Below are positions 52,254 through 64,000 of a DNA stretch of 64,000 nucleotides, one piece after another; positions within the stretch are counted from its first letter, which is position 1, and the number at the start of each line of letters is the position of its first letter. The translations under genes were made by a program, and so were the position numbers. The stretch is from Casuarius casuarius (lineage: Eukaryota > Chordata > Aves > Casuariiformes > Casuariidae). The notes below the pieces were generated by a model. That model saw only the letters and a list, made by a program, of their open reading frames with translations. It was not told the DNA's origin and ran no database searches. The DNA lies in assembly GCA_003342895.1 (NCBI GenBank), contig PTFA01000313.1, positions 558,001 to 622,000 on the forward strand. Direction: 5' to 3'.

Positions 52254-52637
52254 CAGTGCTTGCCTTAAATTCTTCATGCTTTAAACTCGTGGTCTCCTGA
52301 GGACACATTAAAAAAATTAATACTGAAATAAAAATATGCTTGTACTGAACTTAAATCACTGCAGTGCTCTGCTCGCATATATTTGGTGGCAATTTTAAAA
52401 GCCAATCCCCGTAGCTGGCCCCAGTGTCTGAATCATAGAGCTTACAAGCTGGAACACTAGCCTGTCACCCTGAGGCCAAATAGTGCGGATGGTTGGAGAA
52501 TTTGGCCTCCAGGTTGATATGGGAGTGCTCCACCAAAACAGCAGGTACAGGTGAAGGTGCCATGTCCCTCTTCAGAGTACTTTTTCATGCTTTGACCTTT
52601 AGATATTCTCAAGTGGGGAAAGGACAATACTGAATCA

Positions 52638-53573
52638 TCTGGCATCTCTCATATATCCATGTCTCCTGTCTCCACTGAGAGAACACCTGAAAAAGGCCCA
52701 TGCCAAAAATCTGTTATAAATCTGCATCAATATAGTCAAAAACTCCCAAGTCTTGTGCAGACTGTGACATGCAGAGCACAACATAATGACCCTGCCAGCC
52801 TTTTCATTGCCAGTGATGAAGGCTGATAGCTCAGTTTTCAGTGCTGATTAGTGGGAGAAGGTACATACTGAGTGAAGGAGGCCATGTCTCCAACACCTGT
52901 GGATGTCAGACTTTCAGGTGGCTTGGCTCACATTTGTATCCATGGCAATGCCGAAGGTTGCAGTACAGTGGGCTAGATTGTAATAACTGGCCTCTCCAGT
53001 AGACACTGGGGTGGGTGCACCCCCTTGATAGCCCTAATATTGCTGGTCGTGACACACCTCTGAATGTTTTAAAGATTTCAGAGTTGCTGTCTGGTGCGTG
53101 TTCCTACAAATTTCGGTAATGCTGATGTCAAAGACCACAGTTGCCATTTGTGGTACAAATCTGCAAGAGCTCAATGCGTCTAGGCTCCATAGAGAAATAG
53201 CAGTCTTTTCCTGAACTGATGATTTCAATAGTAAATCAAAATAACTTTTCTTTTCCAGCGTCAGTGCCTGTCACAAAGGCTTTTATTATCCAGCCTGCTG
53301 GATGGCCTGCTGTTGGTCATCCAATGTCTGAATGCACTTGGTGCACACAGAATCGTTGGATGTTGCAAGCTTGAACCTGGCAACATAAAATGTAGGAATC
53401 TGGCCATATTCTGAGGGAGCTGGAGTTTGTGGTCTGGCCTGAGGCCAGTGGGAAGCTTCAGTAAAAGTGGCATGGTCCTGAAGATGAAAGTGGTGCCCAG
53501 AACAATGGCTTAGCGGGCATGACTCCTCTGCCCGGAGCCCTTGGGCGTCTCCTGGTTCCTCCTTTGTCCTTCC
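52638..53573 (-). pseudogene. Possible decayed coding sequence of unknown family
   Basis: One minus-strand frame stays mostly open for about 310 codons. It has uninterrupted stretches of 95 codons (53573-53289), 78 (53270-53037), 39 (53033-52917) and 70 (52847-52638), separated by isolated stops and one double stop. The first stretch has no ATG. Translation looks protein-like rather than AT-biased, for example C-T-K-C-I-Q-T-L-D-D-Q-Q-Q-A-I-Q-Q-A-G near 53345-53289 and V-V-F-D-I-S-I-T-E-I near 53140-53110. I recognise no domain. The block is more GC-rich than its flanks. Candidates are a processed pseudogene, an old transposase or a decayed retroelement ORF. Chance is not excluded. Confidence 0.3.
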
Positions 53574-53830
53574 TTAATTCTTGGGATTTTGAGCCTGTCA
53601 CAGCAAGCTGGTGCTGAAGGGCTACAGTAGGTGGTATTGCCTGTTAGAAAAGGAAAAGGGTTGAATTTAGGAGCTGCTTGACTAGTCACAGTGCCACAAG
53701 TTAGAAAGGCTTTACTGGATTGCCAGTGACCAGTGTGTGCTCCGTATGCATCTGGTATGTTCTGGGGGTTCCCCAAGTTTGAATATGGAGGATGTACTGA
53801 ACATACTAATAAAGACTGTAGCTTCTCTTC

Positions 53831-56800
53831 TTGAGCAAAGAAGGTAAATAAGTTAAATGCGATTCAACCTGTTACTATTCATTAAGTCTGAGTAATTAAA
53901 TCTGTCTCTAACAGTGAACAGAGCAAGGTTCCAGGTTTGGCTGGACTTGTTGCTGAAGTCAGGTGTACAAAAGATGCTCAAATGCATTGTCCGTCATGTA
54001 ATAAGACTTCTCTCTTGCTTCATTGTTGTCCATCTCACATGTCGTCTGGAGGACTAGCTAAAGATGAAGTAAAGATGTGAGGACAGGTTAGATTTTTATA
54101 GCTATAAATCATTATAGAATTTTGACTCCAGCAAACCTACATGGTTTTGTACAAACAAAGGAGTATATTTATAAAAGCAAGCGATACAGGTTGAGGTATA
54201 TGTAGTGTTTACTGTAGGCTTCCTCTTCCTCAATACTCATCTCCCCTTTAGTTCACAATTGAGGAGTGCTAGTTCTGATTAATGCTGGTTTTCAACTGAC
54301 TGAAGTGGTGTTAATGCCTTGATACTCTGGGGTGTGGGCTGAGTCTCTGCTAATTACTTGCTGAAGAATTGTTTTCCAAAAACTGGTAGCTGCAAGCCCA
54401 AACTTACTGACCCTGACTTACTGGCAGTCCTTCCTATGTGCATTGCTGGATTACGGCTCTGTTTGTTCTGATCTTGAGCCTCTGTGCAGGGAGTGTGCCA
54501 TGGCTCACCACACTTTAATTAGTTTTTTCCTATGATGCTAGGCTTTGCTTTTAGCAGAATGAAATTGAGATCTTTTCTTTGCCCCAATTTTAAATCAGCA
54601 ACAAAATCAAATACAAAGTGATGTGTATTTAGATTTAAGGTCTGTTCCTGGATGTTGCAGTTTGTCTTCCCAGTGGTTTTTAAGGCATTCACAGCTCGCT
54701 TTGTGTGTGATGGCACCCTCCTGCAGCCACCTCAGTTAGGGATATTATCCTTGGTGTAATTCATCATAAAAGATAAAATTGACAGGAGGGCTTGTTTCTG
54801 AGGACAGGCTTCCCTCACTTATCTCTGTCCCCTCATTTTGATGTACCTCAGCCACGAATTCAGTTGGTAACTCGTATCTGTAACATATACAAGTTGCGTA
54901 TGTTTTAACAAAAGTTCAAATAACTGAGATTTGTGTTTTTCAGTTAAGACCAATTTTAGCTGAAGGGGAAATCCCTGCTTTAACAACTCCCAATGATAAA
55001 TGCTGCCTTAATATAAGAAGCAATAGGTGGATCAACTGTAGATTTTTATATCTAATAATAAAAGTTATAGCTCTACATGGTTTAATTCAGTATGCTGTTT
55101 TATTAGGGTGATGTGAGCATGTAGTATCAGGAGCCTGTTTAGAAAAACGTAGCTGATCAAAGATCTAGTAATACACCATAATTTTCTCTTTTAGGAAGAG
55201 TTTGCTATGCTCTTTATTGCACTTTCATTTTTCTTTTTTCTCCCTCTTTTCTTTTTGCGCAGCTAAATTTTAATGTCCTTCTCTAGTTATAGATATTAGA
55301 TGGCAAGTCCTTTAGATTCTCACTGCATTTTATTCTACAAAATTATTTTGTAGGGTATGATAACAGCTTAAATACATTGGTAGAAATTATACAGGTAAAT
55401 GAAACTTCATAAGAAAAGTCAGCAGACCCAGGTTAGCCGTGACTATGATAATAGCTGTCCTGAAGTAAGGTAGCCAAATACTGACTCATTTAATATATTT
55501 GTGATTTATTAGTTGAAATTATATTCAAATGGTTAGAAAAACATTTAACTTGCTTCATACCAGCTCTCTTTACTGATGTCAGTAAAAATTACTTGCTGTT
55601 TCCTCTGTTTGTGTATGTATGCAAGTCTAAGTGCAGTTTCTTTGCTTTTATTCTAATAGCTCATAATGTTAAACCTTGGACAGCATTTTTATGTCAGAAC
55701 AGGCAGTATTTCTTGAAATGTGAGAGGCAAAGAATAAAATCAGCCTTGTGTGTTCATTCGGGTAGTTATAGCTGTGTATTCAGGCAGAGCCTGCAACATT
55801 GTTCCCTCAAACTTACAGCCTCATCCTAAGCACTCTGCGGTAAACGAAGCTTCTCCGGGTATTTTTGGTAGAAAATAAGTGCATCACTTGCCCTTCAGAA
55901 ACCGTACTAGAAAAGTTTTCCAATGTTCCTCAAGTACTGTCAAAATACTTATTAAAAAAAATTGACTGCTTGCTTGTTTTAAGCTGGCTTCTGCTTAGGC
56001 CAAACAACTTCCAACCATTATCTCACCTAAAGTATTTAATCAATGTCTACATTTTCAGCTAATACAAATGTGAAAAGTGGAATGATCACTTTATCTCTTT
56101 ACAAAATGCTTTGAGAGCTCAGCAGACATGAAGCGTTAACTTAAAATCCTACTTTGATATTAGACACTTCCGTAAATGAAAGCTGTGTGTGAATTTTTAT
56201 CTGGAAGGGCGCTGATAGGTGCTTATTGAAATGTCTAATCTGTGCTCCATGCTTGGTAGATCCTGTCACATGATGTAGTTGCATGATAAAGCATGTCTGC
56301 TTGTATGATTGATGCGTAGTTACTTGTTGGGCTATGTACGGAAAGGCAGGAGGGGGAAAGCAGGTCCTTCCAGCTGCCATGCATACCCATCATGGCGAGT
56401 AAACTTTGGACTTCTCTATTGGCCATGTGATGGGACATGCAGATGACCTTTGGTGTTGTGACTGGGGCATGTGTGTGCTCTTCTTATGCTGCTGGCGTCC
56501 AATGGGTCTTCCTTTGCCCTGAGGTAGCAGGGAGCACCCCTTTCCCAGGAAAAAAAATTCCCTCCTGTGGCCATCTGGCAGAGCAGGGCAGGTAACCTGT
56601 CACCTAGGCATCTGCTCCCACCAGCTTCTTTCCTCAAGGCCTCTCAGGTCAGTAGGCAGATCCTGAGACACATGAGTTGTTCTGGTTGGCAGCATCCACA
56701 TTTGTGGTCTTGCTGCTTTGTGGTTTAAATTAAAATTATCTAAAAGTAAAATAGGAAACAACCCGCTTGGAAGATCTGAAGCTCTGTTAACACAAGCAAT

Positions 56801-58544
56801 TCAATTATAGTTAAGAAATGCCTAATTGCCAGCAGTTGTTTAAAGTTATTTCTGTGTTGCCACAGTCATCTTCTATGTTATATGTAGAAAGAAAAGTTTT
56901 ACATGAATGAATTTGGTTCTTGAGCTCAGATCTTATATTTTGAGGTGTCCGTTCACTTTAACTAGTTTCTAATTCTCAATACATTGCTCTGGCAGCATCA
57001 ATGCAATGAGCCTCCTCCAGGGATAGTACTTAGTACTAGGAGATTGAGGCTTGCTTATGTGCCTACATATATGTTAATGTTTTCCATAATGGTTAATTTG
57101 CATGTAATATATCCATCTTTAAGGAAGAGGCAATAGAAAAGATGACCTAATTGGTATTCTTAACCTGAACATTAATCTATATCAATAAATCTGATGTCAT
57201 TCTCATCTGTATATGTCCTCTTAGAATATGTATTTTTTGAAGCAGAGATTTAGACCCCAGTTTTAAGTCACACCACATGACTGCAGTACAGCAGCTGGAT
57301 GTCAGAAACCCACTGTGTGGAGATTTGCCAGCTCTGTCAAACCAACAATGTGTTGCTACTTTGCTTGTGCAAGTGGCAGAATTGCAGTGCACAGGCTTGA
57401 TAACCATGACTTTGCTATGCTCAGCTTACTACTTTTCGTGTCAATGATTAATGGCAGAGTGCAGGCTTCAGTTAGTCCTTTGAGATGGCCAAATCAGCTG
57501 AAAGGTTCTGGCTCATCAGATAAGAATCTAAGGATTAGAGCATTGTTGCATGTATCTTTGCACTTATTTGTGAACTATTATCCTTGTGTATAATCAAGGA
57601 GTAAGGATGTAAAACATTATCTTTTTTTGCATCTTGAGTGGGCACTAGATCAGTTGTCTGTAGGTTGTATATAACATGGATTGGATTCGGAGGAATGTTA
57701 TGGTGTCATTGTCAGTTTTTAATTATTTGGCCCAATCTCTTTCATCTGTCTAAATAAAGGCTTTTCTTCAACTGAGAGTCTGAATGCAATTTCTGTTTCA
57801 GTTGTTAATTCTCAGTTTTGAGAGTTTTTCACATATTTGTCCCTAGTTTTCTTTGTTGCATATATATGAGGAGATGGTGTGTTCTCTAACAAAGTTTTAT
57901 GCCAACTCTGTATAAAGACTCACATTTTTAATGTGAAGAATAGCTCTGGATAAAAATCTGTTGTTGATTTATTCCCTTGTCTTGTTTTTGGCTCCTATCT
58001 CTGACTAAAGCAATAGCTTTGTTCGGTATTATTTTGCTCTGTATTTTAAAACTACAGATATGTGGTGCTAGTGTTCTCCAATTCTTTTTTGTGCTTTATA
58101 AGTTTGAGTTGATTGACCAACATATTTTGTGTTCCAACTCTAAGCTTTCAATTCAAAATCTTTTTCATCTTTTTTGTAAACTAATGAAAAGAAATCATAA
58201 TAACAGAATTTCAAACTCAGCGGGGAGTTTAATTATTTTTGTCTTTTTCTGTAATTTATTCATCAGTTGGAGTCTTTTCTGTAAAGAATCTTGATTGAAA
58301 GACTACTTATTTTCTTAGCTGGAATCCAGCAAGTGAAATAGATATCTTAGGGAAAAGTGGGAACAACAAGAACGAATAATTTTAGGAAAACACTTGGTAA
58401 GAAAAGTGATCAAAGCACATGCTTTGGAACTGTGATTCTTCCATCAACCTGAGGTTTATTGTTGATAATCTAGATAGGAACAAGAGGACAAACTGCTTTC
58501 CAATCAAGATGAAAACATTCAACCAGATTCTTTCATTTATTTTG
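53831..58544. other. Unique non-coding DNA
   Basis: No supported gene was found. Moderately GC-rich sequence at 56330-56650 carries several short minus frames (67-79 codons) without domains. An ATG-led minus frame near 54030-53990 (M-D-N-N-E-A-R-E-K-S) is too short to call but lies just upstream of the possible pseudogene on the same strand. Confidence 0.5.
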
Positions 58545-59060
58545 TTCTGTAGGTGTCATCTGCGAACTTGACAAGCGTGCACTCCACTACCTCTTCCCAG
58601 TCATTGCTAAAGATGTTAAACTGGACAGGTCTCCATACAGACCCTCCACCAGATAACAGCAGCCAGGTAGAGTATGAGCCACAAACCACAACCCTCTGAG
58701 CCCAATCATCCAATTGGTTTTTACCTATCTAGTTGTCCACCCATGCAAATGGTTACATCCTATCTTAAATACAGGAATTGTGTGGGAGATGGTCTTGAAA
58801 GCCTTGCTAAACTTGAGGTAAATGACATTCACTGCTCTCTCCTTACCCCCAAATTCAGTCATTTCATCCTAAAAAGCAATCAGATTGGTCAGATACGACT
58901 TACCCTTTGCAGATCCATGCTGACTGTTCCTCATAACCACCCCACTCATACACTTGAAATGTGTTCCCAGGGGACTCACGATGTTCCCAGGGACTGAAGT
59001 CAGGCTGGCTGGCCTATGGTTCCCTGGGCTCATTTTTCATGAATTTTTCCCAAATCAGGT
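58545..59060 (-). mobile_element. CR1 LINE, reverse transcriptase fragment, antisense
   Basis: The reverse complement of 'ggtgtcatctgcgaacttga' (about 58552) reads V-K-F-A-D-D-T, the RT catalytic motif. About 50 bp upstream in element sense, P-V-Q-F-N-I-F-S-N-D can be read, a worn P-V-L-F-N-I-F-I-N-D. Further blocks on plus are 'gtgggagatggtcttgaaag' (58783), 'gatccatgctgactgttcct' (58913) and 'gggactgaagtcaggctggc' (58991), in correct CR1 antisense order. The copy is internal, lacking both the 3' UTR and the endonuclease part. A short local duplication of 'tgttcccaggg' at 58961 and 58982 breaks it. It looks younger than the copies at 13.4-25.2 kb. Confidence 0.9.
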
Positions 59061-60807
59061 TATTGGGTATCTAACTGAAAGTGAAATAACTGGGCAAATC
59101 TACTTGTTAATGTTTTGTTTTTTAATAGGGGAAAATTAAACTCATGGTACTCTGATCTCTTAGAATGTGTATCAGAAAATGATTTTGCTCTTAATTTGCT
59201 CTCCAGGACAAGGTATGACAATCCTGGGTGATTTGACTAACTTGTGGAGGAAGTATTTCCTCTGCTACTTTTATCTATGGCATGTACAATCACTTGCTTG
59301 GATCTGACCAGGCGCTCCTGTGCTTTGGCTTCATCTGACAAATGAGTTGAGGGTAGTATCAAATCTTGGAGGGTGTCTGGTAGTAGAGGCCTGTCTTTTT
59401 TCAGTTGCTTATGTATATTGTTTCTTAGCTTGCATTGCACCAGTGATAGTCCCCAAAGGGAATTCTCACTGAAAATGTTAATCTGTGCTAGAACCAAGGT
59501 CTTTTAAAGGAAATCTTGGGAAGGATTACATAATTTCTTGGCTGTTTTGTGTGAATTTATGTAAATTGGAATAAAAATAAATAGCTATTACCTAGGAATG
59601 TGTTAATGAGAGGTAAAATATTCCTTTTGTTATTTTAAATGCAGTCGATTTCTTATTGCTCAGTTAAGTTCAGAATCTTTGTATGAAAGGGATGGCTTGT
59701 GGACTAATATATTTTTAGTTGCAGTCATTTGTGGTGGCTTGGTCAGCCTGTGACTCAGTTACTGAGAAGAGCTAAAAGATGTCTTAGCATCGTGTATTTT
59801 AAGAACCTAGTCTTCTGTATCCAAGCATTGTGTTCATGGTTTGAGAAATGACTGTGTTAAAATGACAAATCCTTTAAATAAATAAATAGCTTTTAACTAA
59901 CTCATCCTGGAAATTGCTTTGGCTCTACTGATGTCTTCTAAACTACAGCACAGTTTTGTTTGCTTTAGCTATATTATTCTTGCTGTACTTAACTGGAGAA
60001 GTAAACCTTAGATGGTAAAAACGCACAGTGGGAGAAAATAACCTCGGTAAGATGAATAGCATTCTGGATAGTTACTTCTCACACTTGAACTGTACTTTGA
60101 TAGCATGAATCTCTCTAGCATCTGCTTCAGAAGAGGAACAAGCTTGCACACTGCATTTCAAATGGCAAATAACTTTATTTCAACTTTCTGTAGGCTTGTG
60201 AGCATTAAGACCTGCTTATTTTAAAATTCCTCCTGAGCTTTCATTGCCATGTGCTGCAGGGATGGCTTTTGACCTGAAGTAACCTTACCAGAAATCGTGT
60301 CAAATATGTCAGTGATTATGAACAAGAAATACAGGAATGGAATGCTAGAGCAAGTTATTTCAGACTTTTATTGGCTTGAACTTCTGCTTGAGGATAATTT
60401 GAGTCACAGTTGCATAATTAATTGAAATTGTTATTTCTTATAAGTATTAACTGATCTGTGAGATACCGGAAAAATGAACATGATTGCCATTTGGGTGACT
60501 GATGTGGGACAATCGAAACATCCTTGGCTACCATATCAAGAGAGAAGTGTGTCATGATAATGATTTTATAGGGATTAAGTGTCAGAGCTCTGGGTCCTCA
60601 GAGCTATCTCTGGGTTCTCTCAAAGCTATCACAGGCATGAAGGATCAAATTACAATTGTTATATTCATATAAATGAGGATTAATCCTTTAACGTAACCCA
60701 AAATACAAACATTATTCTAGTTGAATGCTACTTAGGGCAGAGATGTCAATGCTTTGTTCTTGATTTTGCTCTTGTGTTTGAGTAAGGGAGAAATTTTTTT
60801 GTGTAGG
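59061..60807. other. Unique non-coding DNA
   Basis: Nothing was recognised. An imperfect internal duplication near 60585-60630 ('agagctctgggtcctc' and 'agagctatctctgggttctc') and a short AAAT run near 59876-59887 are the only local patterns. Confidence 0.55.
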
Positions 60808-60915
60808 ACACAATCTGATCTCAGTTGTGCCGGTGTAAAACTGGAATAAGTCATCTTTGTATAAATGGAATTATTCAGGTTTTATATTGCTGTGAGACTA
60901 GAATTTTACCCTTAG
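60808..60915. repeat. Palindromic amniote repeat, second type
   Basis: The left half 'atctgatctcagttgtgccg' followed by 'gtgtaaaactggaataagt' faces a right half whose reverse complement begins 'aaaattctagtctcacagca' and continues 'aaacctgaataattcc'. From general knowledge, a palindrome with 'ctcagttacaccggtgtaaa' arms is abundant in turtle and bird DNA. This copy keeps both arms at reduced identity. It is probably an old non-autonomous DNA transposon; I cannot name the family. Confidence 0.6.
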
Positions 60916-63900
60916 TCTCTAAAGCATTCTTGCTGAACACTGGAAAGTATTAAATAGAATAAGTAGGTCACACAAGTGGGATAATACTGCCCCTTATCTT
61001 TAAACAATATTCTAATTTGACTCTAGCACAACGAAAAGAAATGAATACTGTATGTGCTCCCTTGTGAGCTGTCAGAGATAAAACTGAATATTCTCTAAAT
61101 CAGCTTTTTTTGTGGACAACTGCTTCATCATCATTAGTATGTATATCCTTATTAATATCTAGGCCACCCTGTTATGAGACCCCAGACTGAAGCTTTCCAT
61201 AATTTACCACTACTCCCAGCACTTTCAGCAGGATTGTATGCATGACCTATCACAGAATGAATACTTGAAATATTTCTCTGAATCTTCTCAGAGTGATCTT
61301 TTTAAATAAGGGCTAAGAATAAATGTCTGTCTTTTTAAGAAGCTGCATTTATACACAGTGTAATGATCCTTGCCAACTCTTTTACTGACAGTGACCGATC
61401 CTCTCATGCACACCTAGGGTAAGGTATCTGCAAATTTGGGATTAAGGCAGCTGGGCAGATGAGGACAGAAACATAAACCTTCTAAAGCAAAATCTAAGAC
61501 TTAGGTTCAGATTATAGATAGATGCTTCTAAATGCTGTAGTTGCCCAGTTTAGGGAGGTATTCCATTTTCAGGCAGTACGGAAAATTTTGAAGCGATTTA
61601 CAGACCACTCGCAAATGGTCCCTTCATCTGATTCAAACTTAGCTCAGGACCAGATGTTCACTCATAAATAGAAAATAATATAAATAGCTGAACAGAGATG
61701 AATTTAAGCAGTGTTTGCAGGGCAAGGTTAGAAAGCAATGTATAGATGATGTCAAACTGCTACTGGGCGCTAGTTAGTTATTCAAAGAGTAACTTATACT
61801 GCAATATAGACTGTGCTAGTTTGGGTGATTGACTGCAGTGACAGCACTTATGAATGGCATGAACAATGCAGTTGGATTTTGGGATATAAATTTCTGGGGT
61901 GGGATTGGCCTAATGGGATTTAGGATTTCTATTATGTTAAAAATGCCAAGTGATTTCTTTTATCCCACAGTTTCTGGAAGCCTATATCCAGAGTAAAAAG
62001 TAATGCTATGCCCTGATCTTAATAATTACATTATTAACTACAACTCTGTCAAATTAAAGGAAAATGAAGGGAACTAAAAATCAGCCAAGCAGTAAACACT
62101 GCTTATTAAGAAACAATTTCTGTATATACATTTCTGGAGAGATCTTGTTGAAGATGGTATTTTAAGAGTCTTGCGGTGAGAAAACTCTTCTGTAGGTGAA
62201 ATAAAACCAAATTATGCACTCCCTCAAATCAAGAGCATGTCCTGATACTATGTAACTAGATTAGCTTATTGATTAGGACAATGTAGCTTTATCTAAGAAA
62301 TGGTGAAACCTGTCTTTGTTCCCTGTGTAATGTAAAATGTACGTTAATGGGCACATGATCCTAACCAAGTCTTCTAAAACCAAAGAAGCTCTTAAATTCA
62401 TTTTCTTCAGTCCAAGTTTCCTGAGTCATCAAGAAACTAGTCATAAAAATGTTTTAATAATCAAATACATATATTGCATTTCATAAATGTATATCACAAC
62501 TGCTGTCTGTTCTTATGGCACATATCACCATGTAAACACAGTTGTTTCCTTGCTGTCTGGGATAGCACAAGGAAATAGCAACTTAAGTTTTTCATTTTTG
62601 TATGATGATAGATTTCACCTTATACTCTTTGGATATTTTGGAGTCTGTGGATGACTTCTGTGGGGGGGGGGGGGGATCCTACTGTCAGTAGGCCTAAATC
62701 AAATATGCAGAGATCTAAACCTTGATGGAAATATTTCCAAAGTCTTTGAATTGTAAAAGGATAAAAATCATGCTTCATATAGTTTATTGCAAACTCTCGT
62801 CTTCCTCAAATTTACTGCTTGGTACAATTAGCCTGCTTGAAGGTCTTTGTGCCTTTTCTGGTTAGGTACTGTCATCCTGTTTTAAACAGCTTGTCCTAAA
62901 GAACAATTATTCTTAAGTAAACATATTCCACTTCTTGTGATGAGTCAAATACATTCATTAGACAGAATGTGCTGTTATCGAGTCACAGCTGAAGAAAATG
63001 TGCAGATGGTTAATACAGAGATCTTAATTGTAAAAATACTGAGAGACATGAAATAGAGGCTGTAATATTGTTTTGTCAAATAATTCTGTTTTCAGCCCAG
63101 CTTCCACTGCAAATGCAGGTTCCTTTTCAAGTTACGGGATGGTACATTCATCTGTAGCAAGCACATTTTATTTAAGACATGAAAGTCCCCTTGAACCAGG
63201 GTCCACCAGTTCTACTTTTTCAGGCATTTTGTTCTTTATTTTGAATGATTCCTCTTCACAGTGTGGATATATAATCATATAAATCTTGAGCTTCAGCATC
63301 TCATCTACCCACACTTCAATGATTTATCTTTTTTCGTTTTACTGTGTTTTTCTACCAAAGTATCCCCATCATATGCTTCCTCTCAGTTTCCGTTGCAGCT
63401 ACATCTGTTAGTGTGCTGATGTTTTTGTTCTCTTCCATCCAACTCAAGAATCGGACGCTTGCTGTGGGAAGGTGAGGATATAAATACTGTAGCTGTGAAC
63501 TGAGCATCAAATAAAATTAGATTAGAGAGATACAGCAAGAGTCAAATTCCTTGCAGATGTCTCACAACTTAGTTTTCTCAGAAGCTTGAACCAAGGCTTT
63601 AGAGTTGCGGTGTGTCAGAGCTGGGACTCTTGGTACATAGGCAGCTGAACCCTGGAGGGAAGGTTATAAAGAGGGCTATTGAGAAAGAGTTACAAGAAGG
63701 ACTATATTGTTCCTAGGAAGCTCTTCGATCTTTCATATCATCCTTATAGGCTGTAAAGACAGTTGAGCAATTTCAAAAACTACTGTCAATTGAAAACCCA
63801 TAATTTATCTCCCTGTAAATGTAAAGTGGCAGAACTGACAAGACTTATTTTTAAAGATACCATTGTATTTTTTAACTATGTGTATTGTAACTTAGGATAT

Positions 63901-64000
63901 CCATATATTACAGCTAATGGAGTTTTCAGCCTATTTATAAACTCTCATTTTGTGTGATATCTTTTCTCCTGCATTACTTGCATGTCTGTTGAAGTGATTT
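60916..64000. other. Unique non-coding DNA
   Basis: No gene was recognised up to the window end. A 14-base G run lies at 62662-62675. The phrase 'gtgtcagagctgggactctt' near 63612 faintly resembles the tail block of MIR-like repeats and is too short to call. Confidence 0.55.
62662..62675 (+). repeat. G14 homopolymer
   Basis: Fourteen consecutive G residues precede 'atcct'. The run is likely to vary in length by slippage and can be a sequencing weak point. Confidence 0.9.

Noticed and set aside
53270..53310. Biotin-synthesis-like 'F-V-T-G-T-D-A-G-K-E-K' on minus strand
   Set aside because: The resemblance to the dethiobiotin synthetase start is a short chance match in another frame and lacks the rest of the protein.
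53240..53400. Plus-strand exon after the 'tttcttttccag' acceptor
   Set aside because: The acceptor is good, but no matching donor or family resemblance was found, and the minus-strand frame explains the open sequence better.
1..64000. CRISPR array, phage, bacterial operon or endogenous retrovirus with paired LTRs
   Set aside because: No regularly spaced direct repeats, no prokaryotic gene layout, and no pair of long direct repeats flanking gag-pol-like frames were seen.

Overview
The window looks like AT-rich, gene-poor nuclear DNA from a sauropsid, most likely a bird. The main evidence is a CR1 non-LTR retrotransposon 3' end of avian type at about 3890-4175 (a 'ttggactag' block, then a 'ttcaacct' block, then 'attctatga'), plus several much older CR1-lineage copies that match, from general knowledge, the forms common in turtles, crocodilians and birds. 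No mammalian Alu or L1, operon, phage, CRISPR or bacterial feature is visible. A turtle or crocodilian is not formally excluded, but the low repeat density favours a bird.

No intact protein-coding gene, tRNA or rRNA can be supported. The longest stop-free stretches are chance frames in AT-rich DNA, by-products of one GC-rich block, or debris of CR1 reverse transcriptase. The window is best read as intergenic sequence or the inside of a very long intron.

Layout: 1-3888 is unique DNA; 3889-4175 an avian CR1 3' end; 4811-4945 a large imperfect hairpin repeat; 4946-13439 mostly unique, with a C7-T8-G11 tract at 7137-7169, a possible 35-nt exon near 12373 and a homeobox-motif-rich block near 12840-12990. 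An old antisense CR1 lies at 13440-14960, a sense copy at 16640-17635 and antisense copies at 19540-20040 and 24640-25245. An old dispersed repeat is at 22775-22915. A sharply bounded GC- and CpG-rich block sits at 27595-27900. A 35-base poly(A) tract at 32428-32462 follows an AATAAA signal. From there to about 48.5 kb nothing is recognised. Near 48545-48670 is a GC-rich patch with Pol III box-like motifs, and 49500-49715 holds a second copy of the dispersed repeat.

The least explained part is 51893-53830. A 39-bp inverted repeat (36 of 39 matches) encloses 283 bp, and next to it a minus-strand reading frame stays largely open over about 940 bp (52638-53573). Another antisense CR1 (58545-59060, with a readable FADD motif) and a second palindromic repeat (60808-60915) follow. 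The rest to 64000 appears unique.
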